Source of the DNA: Scalesia atractyloides
Taxonomy: Eukaryota; Streptophyta; Magnoliopsida; Asterales; Asteraceae
Reading direction: 5' to 3'
DNA length: 64,000 nt
Assembly (NCBI GenBank): GCA_947069175.1
Contig: CAMTDV010000027.1
Coordinates: forward strand, 37,089,369-37,153,368
The notes beneath the pieces are model-generated. The model did no database searches, was not told where the DNA came from, and saw only the letters and a list, made by a program, of their open reading frames with translations. Shown here piece by piece: positions 57,946 to 64,000 of the stretch. Each line of letters starts with the position of its first letter. Positions within the stretch are counted from its first letter, which is position 1. Made by a program: the position numbers and the translations under genes.

Positions 57946-59490
57946 AAGTAGGAGTCTTGGGTGAAAACCCAAGTGTAGAGTTTGTATAAGTTGTATCGGT
58001 CATGGTTTTGTGTTTTTCTGTAACTAACGATAGCTTTTCATAGATTTCGTTTTGTATTTTTGTGTTTTTTGAGTCTTTTGCATGAAATCATTATCATCAT
58101 GGAGCGGAAATCAACAAGAAATGGGAGTTTCAGGTAAGTCTCATTATTTAAAATTGTTTGGAATGGGTTTTGGGAGGTTTGCTAAGTTAGAAAATTTTCT
58201 AAGATATGAAAGGCTTCAAAAACAACAACGAAATATTCTCTGAAAAAAGTCTTCTCGCGTCGCGTGGGGAGGCGAGGCCTACATGCCTGCGTCGCGCGAG
58301 GCCCTTAAAACAAATCCAATTCAAAAAGCTCCCCAGGTCACGCGGGGACCTAATCAATTATTGCCACGTGATGCGACCACTTAACAACTTGACTCGGTTC
58401 ATATTAGAGGTCCTCGCGTCACGCGGGGACCGTAACTATCCAGGTCGCACGACGCAACGACCATTTTAAACCCGGATACGTTTTTTCCTCAAATCGCTGC
58501 ACACTTACACAAAACCCTAACCTTCTTCATCGACAGAAAAATACCTCAAACCACCACAAATCTTCCATTAAACACCTCCATTCACCATTTTAAACCACCC
58601 TACACCCACCATATCACCCCACAAGCAAAACCCAACACAAAGTTTAATCTTTCACCGAAGAACAAGCTTTTTCACGGGAATTCAGATGTCAAAATCTTTC
58701 CTTTCTTTCTTCTACAATTTAAATCGACATCTAGGTATGGTTTTCTTTATTTTGTATCATGAGTCTTAGTGTTTATGTCCATAGTGAGTTCTTATGCTTG
58801 TTTAGGTGTCAGGTATTGTTCGAGTCATTTTTTAGATTTGTTTAGAGGTTGCGGATGGGTCAGTTTGGGTTCTAATGCAATGTTTTGCGGATGGTTTGGT
58901 TTGGGGATATCAGATATTGAAACAGGAATTTGGTTTGTTCATTGAAATTGTGTTAACTAGCTTGAGTTTTGAACACAACTTTAATCGGTTAAAACCGCTT
59001 GGTAAAGGGTAACTTTCGAACGAATTAAATTTTCGACACTAAAGTTTTAAATTTTAATTGGTTCGGGACTGATGGTCGATAATGTTTGGCACTTGGGTTT
59101 AATTATGGACAATTAAAGTGTCGGGAGGAGGTAGTGTACATTGAGTATAGTGTTTGAGTCGGTTTAGTGTCGAGTCTTGTTAACGATTCGGTCTTAGATA
59201 GTTGTGTTTTGATTGAGTCTTTAGGTTGCTTATATGCTTTGATATGATCAAGACCACTCGCCCATACTCATTCTCCATTCGGGCGAATTTGGTCCAAAAA
59301 CTTATACTTTTTTAAATGGTAACCCAATTTTTTTTGTAAATTTTTCGATCATGATCGCGAATGAAATGCTATATGGTCTATCCATTTGAAAAAAAAAACT
59401 ATAAAAATACAAAAAAAATCATAAAAATTATAAAAAATCCAAAAATATCAAAAATAGTTTGAGAATACTAATGTTTTCCCTGGTTGCCTT
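57946..59490 (+). other. Athila pol-ORF1 spacer with GC-rich repeats
   Basis: Non-coding. Around 58253-58460 related words recur (GTCGCGTGGGGAGGC, GGTCACGCGGGGACC, CGTCACGCGGGGACC), and these can pair with each other. The block AAAACCCTAACCTTCTTCAT downstream looks like a transcript leader. Confidence 0.5.
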
Positions 59491-59499
59491 GTTTAAACG

Positions 59500-60411
59500 T
59501 TCTTTTGCAAATATGTTAGGTGCAGGTTCGTCGAGCGGTGCTGGGGAAGCAGAAAGAGACGTGGGCCGCCAACTCGTGAACGAGAGGACCTGATTGAGCA
59601 AGTGAATTTCGCGAATCCTCAAGCTAGAAGGATAAAGTATCATACAGTGGAGCGTTTATTGTTGTATAGAAACACCAGAATTAGGAAAATCCGTTGCTTC
59701 ATTTCGAAATGGATACGGAGGAGTCTAAGAGGATGGATACTTTGGTTAGTACCGACTTGTGGCAGTTCAGGATGTTAGACTGGTCGATTCTAGATAAGAT
59801 TGGTCAGCGAGGTCGAATATATGCATTGTTAGGAGACAAGTTTTGAGCTGCTTTATGATGTACCGCTCCACATTACAAGGAGTTAATATTGGAGTTTCAT
59901 TCGAGTTTAGGTACAAGGAGGGTAATTTTAGGGAAAACAATGCAGTCTCATTCTCATTAGGCAGACAAGTTTATGAGATGACTATGGCTCAGTTTGGGGC
60001 ATCGAGTCAGTTATGTACTCAGGAAGAGGTTCAGGAACCAAAGTTTAGTATGAGTTTGAGAGGTGCGTTAAGAAACAGAGACAACATGGGTTGACAAGTG
60101 CTGACTTAACAAGATTCTATGGGACTTACCATACCCTTTTCAGGGAACAAGTTGGGTTCGGATATTAGGGCTCCGGTTTATAGATACATTCATAAGATTC
60201 TGACAGCAACCCTAGTTGGTAGAGGATCGAGAGAGAACAAGGTCAACTGGATTGACCTCTTTTGTTTATTGTGTATGGTTGAGCAGAGGCCGGCGAATGT
60301 AGCTAGTGTTTTTGTGTGGTCGTTTAATAGGACTAGGAGAAGAGGTCCTTGGGCTAGTCTGGATATGGGTCTAGATGTTACGAGGATAGCAGAGAGTTTA
60401 GGTGTATTCTA
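59500..60411 (+). pseudogene. ATHILA ORF1-family gene, decayed
   Basis: Fragments in two frames resemble the plant Athila ORF1 protein, whose function is unknown. They include a basic N-terminal part, FEFRYKEGNFRENNAVSFSL (about 59900), FGASSQLCTQEEV (59990), and APVYRYIHKILTATLVGRG with NKVNWIDLFCLLCMVE (60170-60290). A stop precedes 59843 and a frame change lies near 60095. It ends at 60411. Confidence 0.7.
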
Positions 60412-60539
60412 GAGATATCAGACGCAACATTTGAGGTTGGGTCCGTGACGAGAGTGAAGTGTGTATGGTTTTTAGATATATTTGAAGTACTTTTTTCACT
60501 CGTTTCTTCAAGCTTTATATTTATAAAACACGATATAAC

Positions 60540-61684
60540 ATTATCACTCTCTACAACACGTTAGGGAAAGTGCCCCCACCGTTTGCGTAGTATAGTGATG
60601 GTAAGATACCGAGATCGTCCAAGGACACAAGAGCTTTTAATATCGGATTATCGTCAACGTCTAATTGACCCAAACTTTGAGAAAAGATTCTAATGAGTAA
60701 AAAGAAGTAAGCTAAAGTAATAAAAGAAACAAATAAACAAGACAGAATCACTTGATTCCGACTCATCTTTCATGTATCCTTTGATGATTTTCGTACTTTG
60801 GGTTTTTAAAAGATTATCTTGGTTATAGTGGCATGTCCCTTTTTTGGAGGCAACACTACCCTCGGCCATATTGGTCTGAGTCAGCAGAGATACAGTCCCG
60901 CAAGACCAGAATATTGAAAGATAATTACGTGAGTTATTAATACAAAATGTGGCATATCCCTCTTTTGGAGGCAACACTACCCTCGGCTATATTGGTCTGA
61001 GTCAGCAGGGATACAGTCCCGCAAGGCCAGTTTAAAGTTTTAATAGTAATTTATTTATAAGGGATTCAAGCCGTTCTTACTTCCCCTAATTTGATGTTAT
61101 CTGCCTCAAAGGAAGTCCTAATAAGCTTGAACCAAGTCCTCGCAGGATCTACACTGAACGAGGTAAGAACTTTACCCAAACCACCCTTCTAACCCCCCTC
61201 TAGGCAGTTAACATGCTTTATATAGACTGTAAAGACACGAATGAGTGAATCAACAAAACATAAAGGAATGGTAGGATAAAATTCACTTTTAATATAAAAT
61301 AACTAGTTATTAAAGTCATTAATATAAACCCAGTTAAAAAGTTAACCAAATATTGAGAATCAAAAGTAATACATAAAAGACTTTTTCATCACCAAGTGAT
61401 TAAGAAATTAGCCAAGCATGGCCATAGTTTGACAAAGTCTCTTACGATCAATCTTGGATCCCGTAACTACTACACACTCTAAACTCTAATAGTTGTGGTG
61501 GATGATAGTGGTGGAGTGATGGCAAGTGTGAGAGAAATGGTTTGCCAAGGGATGAGTTGGAATGAAACCAAGCACCCCTATTTATAGCTAGAAATAGTAG
61601 CTTTTCATGGCCTCGTGCCTACGGGCACGACCCGTGTCTTCCACCTTCTCTGTCTTCATTTAATGAGCTTGTTAGATCAGATGC
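60540..61684 (-). mobile_element. Reverse-oriented LTR/leader fragment
   Basis: On the minus strand a TATA-like TATAAATAGGGG (61578-61589) follows a hairpin TCGTGCC-TAC-GGGCACGA (61614-61633), as in the other LTRs here, and leads into a leader-like stretch. Two direct copies of an 80-bp block (60829-60909 and 60949-61029, with GGCAACACTACCCTCGG and GATACAGTCCCGCAAG) lie within it. No coding sequence. Family unknown. Confidence 0.45.
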
Positions 61685-64000
61685 TGTAACACCTCGTATA
61701 TTTGTGTATGGTAATATACTGACACGTCTCCATACTCTCAGTTGTTCCTAATATTGGTAGAGAGGGACTATTTGTTTGTGAATTATGAAAAGATGATTGT
61801 GGAGGGACAAGGTGTCAACATGCTGACACTATACCTCTGAGTGACCCTTTACAGTGTCCGTACTCTCAAAATGAGCCACTTGTTGGACCAGAGGGACCAT
61901 TTGTGAATTTATATATAAGTTAAACTTTACAAGGTCTAATGATACATCCATAGTTAGACTTCAGCAGAGCTTTGTATTCAACAGAGCTTAGCAGACCTTG
62001 GACATTTAGACTCTGCTGAAACATTGATGGTAACCACTGCTAAAATTTACAAGGTCTGATGATACATCCTCTGTTAGACTTCAGCAGAGCTTAGACTTCA
62101 TCAGAGCTTTGTCTTCAGCAGAGCTTTATCTTCAACTAAGCTTTGTCTTCAACAAAGCTTGCTATAGCAGAGCTTAGACTTCACCAGAGCTTTGTCTTCA
62201 ATAGAGCTTTGTCTTCAACAGAGCTTGCTATAGTAGAGCTTAGACTTCAGCAAAGCTTTGGCTTCAACAGAGCTTGCTATAGCAGAGCTTTGTCTTCAGC
62301 TGAGCTTTTTCTTCAACAGAGCTTGCTATAGCAGAGCTTAGACTTCAGCAGTGCTTTGCTATAGCATATCTTACATTATCATTGGATTAGAGGTTGTGGT
62401 ATGTTTTAGCTTGTTGCCCACACAAAGCTGTCAGAAACCATTAACTCAAAACCAAGGGCTTCAAAACTGCTATGGCACATTCTAGGACACTTTTCCTCAA
62501 CCTCTGACTTCTGCTAACACCTAGAACCACCTCCTTTAAACTCCAAGACTATAAATAGAAGTGTTTTGCAACACTTTATACTTGCACCTTCTTAAGAAAT
62601 ACTTCTCTCATTATTCCTGAGGTTCCTGGTTCCTTAAAGAGATTCCTATTCAAGCTTATTTTCATCTAAGGATCGCTTATAAGTGCTCCTTTCAGCTGCA
62701 TTCTCATTTATTAGGCTTTTAAAGCCAAAAGTCAAGCAATATCGATAATTGCTTTGACTTTCGGTTTAGACCCGATTGAGATTAGTTTGCTACTGATTTA
62801 AGGTTGTATTATGATTGTAATTTAATGTATCATAGCCCTCTGAGGTTATAATACATGATCATAATCATATTCTGAGTTTTTGTACAAGTGTCGATATTAT
62901 GCCATACTTTGGCCAAAATGCCCTTTCTGCAAGAAATAAGGTTTTAATAAAAAAATAACTTACAAATGACTTATGTACTGATGTGTTAATGTAATTAACA
63001 TATTTTGATGTTATTAAACTAATCATAAACTGAGTTTTAATATAAAATCATAAATTGTGTTATTTAATGACCAAAACGCCCTTTGGCGCATATTTTGATT
63101 TTAAAACCTTAATGGTCATATAAGTTGATAACCCACTGATGTTACAACTTATTTAAAATATATTGGCATAGAACTTGTTTATAACTCACTACCCAATATC
63201 GTTTATATGCATATGGTTAAGCTTATGTAACTTATTTACGTAAGTTTACCGAAACGGGTCAAATCTTATCATTTTTACTTCAAATACCAGAAGTATATTG
63301 TTTACCCATACTATACGGTCCTAGTACTTTTGGGGGTTTAAACTACATTCTATCCGGTCACCACTTAATCTAGCGTACCGTACCGTTTCTTTATATTATA
63401 GTTAACCGGTCAAAGTCATATGACTTGAATAAGACCCGTTAACATTCTAATTGGTTATTAAACCATTCATTCTAGACTAGGGACTTCTGGTAAATTGCAA
63501 CCAATCTTAGTTATTGATTACGACTGAGCTATTTATAATTCTTGCATATTAAGATGAGTTTTAGCCCAAGTAAATACTCTTAACCTATTTTTCCTATATG
63601 AGCTTGGGATACGGTAAATTCTTACCGCTTGGTCGGGTGTGGGATCATATGTCGGATTGTGACTAGAAAATCTGCATAACACGTTTTAGTCTGTTTTGTC
63701 TGATAACTTAAACATTGGGGGTTAACACGACCGTGTCCTGGATAACCTCGACTAATTTAAGTTGCTAATGGCCACGACTAAGCACGGGGTGTAGGCATAC
63801 ACCTGACAGATGCTAATGCTAATTTAAAATGTTTTCTTACGCATATTGGGGATACCCCTTTGTGGGTTAAAGTGGTGTGTCGGTTAATCAAGTTATTCGG
63901 TTTCTGCACCGAACCCTATATGTATTGACATGCATGTAAAACTGTATACAGGATTATTATTATTATTATTATAATTATCCCAAGTTATTTATGAATATAT
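61685..64000 (+). mobile_element. LTR of family C, truncated by the window end
   Basis: Starts TGTAACACC. Has a TATA box (62550-62557), the CCAAAAGTCAAGC hairpin (62728-62762), CCCTCTGAGG and the same order of blocks as 1-2786. It includes the minisatellite at 61955-62365, which lies upstream of the TATA box, in U3. Confidence 0.8.
61955..62365 (+). repeat. CAGAGCTT minisatellite in LTR U3
   Basis: The words AGACTTCAGCAGAGCTT, TTGTCTTCAACAGAGCTTG and CTATAGCAGAGCTTAGAC recur about fifteen times in units of 18-21 bases, some grouped in higher-order units of about 55 bases. Confidence 0.9.

Overview
This is a repeat-dominated stretch of a flowering-plant nuclear genome. An LRR receptor kinase of the TMK type, plant-type retroelements (Ty3/gypsy with an initiator-Met PBS, an Athila remnant), tRNA-derived SINEs, MITEs and a MULE with an OTU domain all point to a eudicot. 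The gag-pol flavour and the expanded trihelix/'GST T3-like' gene family suggest Asteraceae, which is an inference. Only three host genes are supported: a TMK-type receptor kinase (minus strand, 15800-18806, with one frameshift), a YqaJ-fold nuclease (minus, 22796-23641, apparently intact) and a degraded trihelix-type gene (minus) whose two halves lie at 55079-55321 and 35331-36148.

Layout. 1-2786 is the tail of an LTR whose family returns at 61685-64000. 2787-14020 holds tandem repeats, a hAT-like MITE, two to three foldback elements, decayed LTR pieces and a SINE. 14030-15401 is a Mutator-like element with long TIRs. 15800-18806 is TMK; its 5' end and upstream flank are duplicated at 26573-26885 plus 32390-33105, and that copy is split by a 5.4-kb MULE with a decayed transposase-OTU gene. 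20079-20379 is a second SINE. 22796-23641 is the YqaJ gene. 36154-55073 is a Ty3/gypsy element (A) with a CTCTT target duplication; a related gag-only element (B, 36880-45558, target duplication AAACC) sits inside its 5' LTR. A itself landed in the trihelix gene. 57600-60411 is an Athila remnant (integrase tail, GC-rich spacer, ORF1), followed by a reverse-oriented LTR-like leader.

The most unusual signal is in the LTRs of A and B. Each full LTR carries three or four sense-strand tRNA-like modules (D-arm-like hairpin plus GTTCGA B-box core) downstream of its TATA box, and one antisense tRNA-like module with good A and B boxes upstream of it. The hairpin stems co-vary between modules. In B, pol is absent and replaced by about 1.9 kb containing six copies of a hairpin with a perfect or compensated 13-bp stem, and six copies of a second hairpin that also occurs, with a compensatory change, in the LTRs of A. 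Together these look like selected RNA structures of a retroelement family with a non-autonomous partner.

All calls rest on reading the sequence by eye; no database search or folding was run. Coordinates of repeat boundaries without target duplications are approximate.
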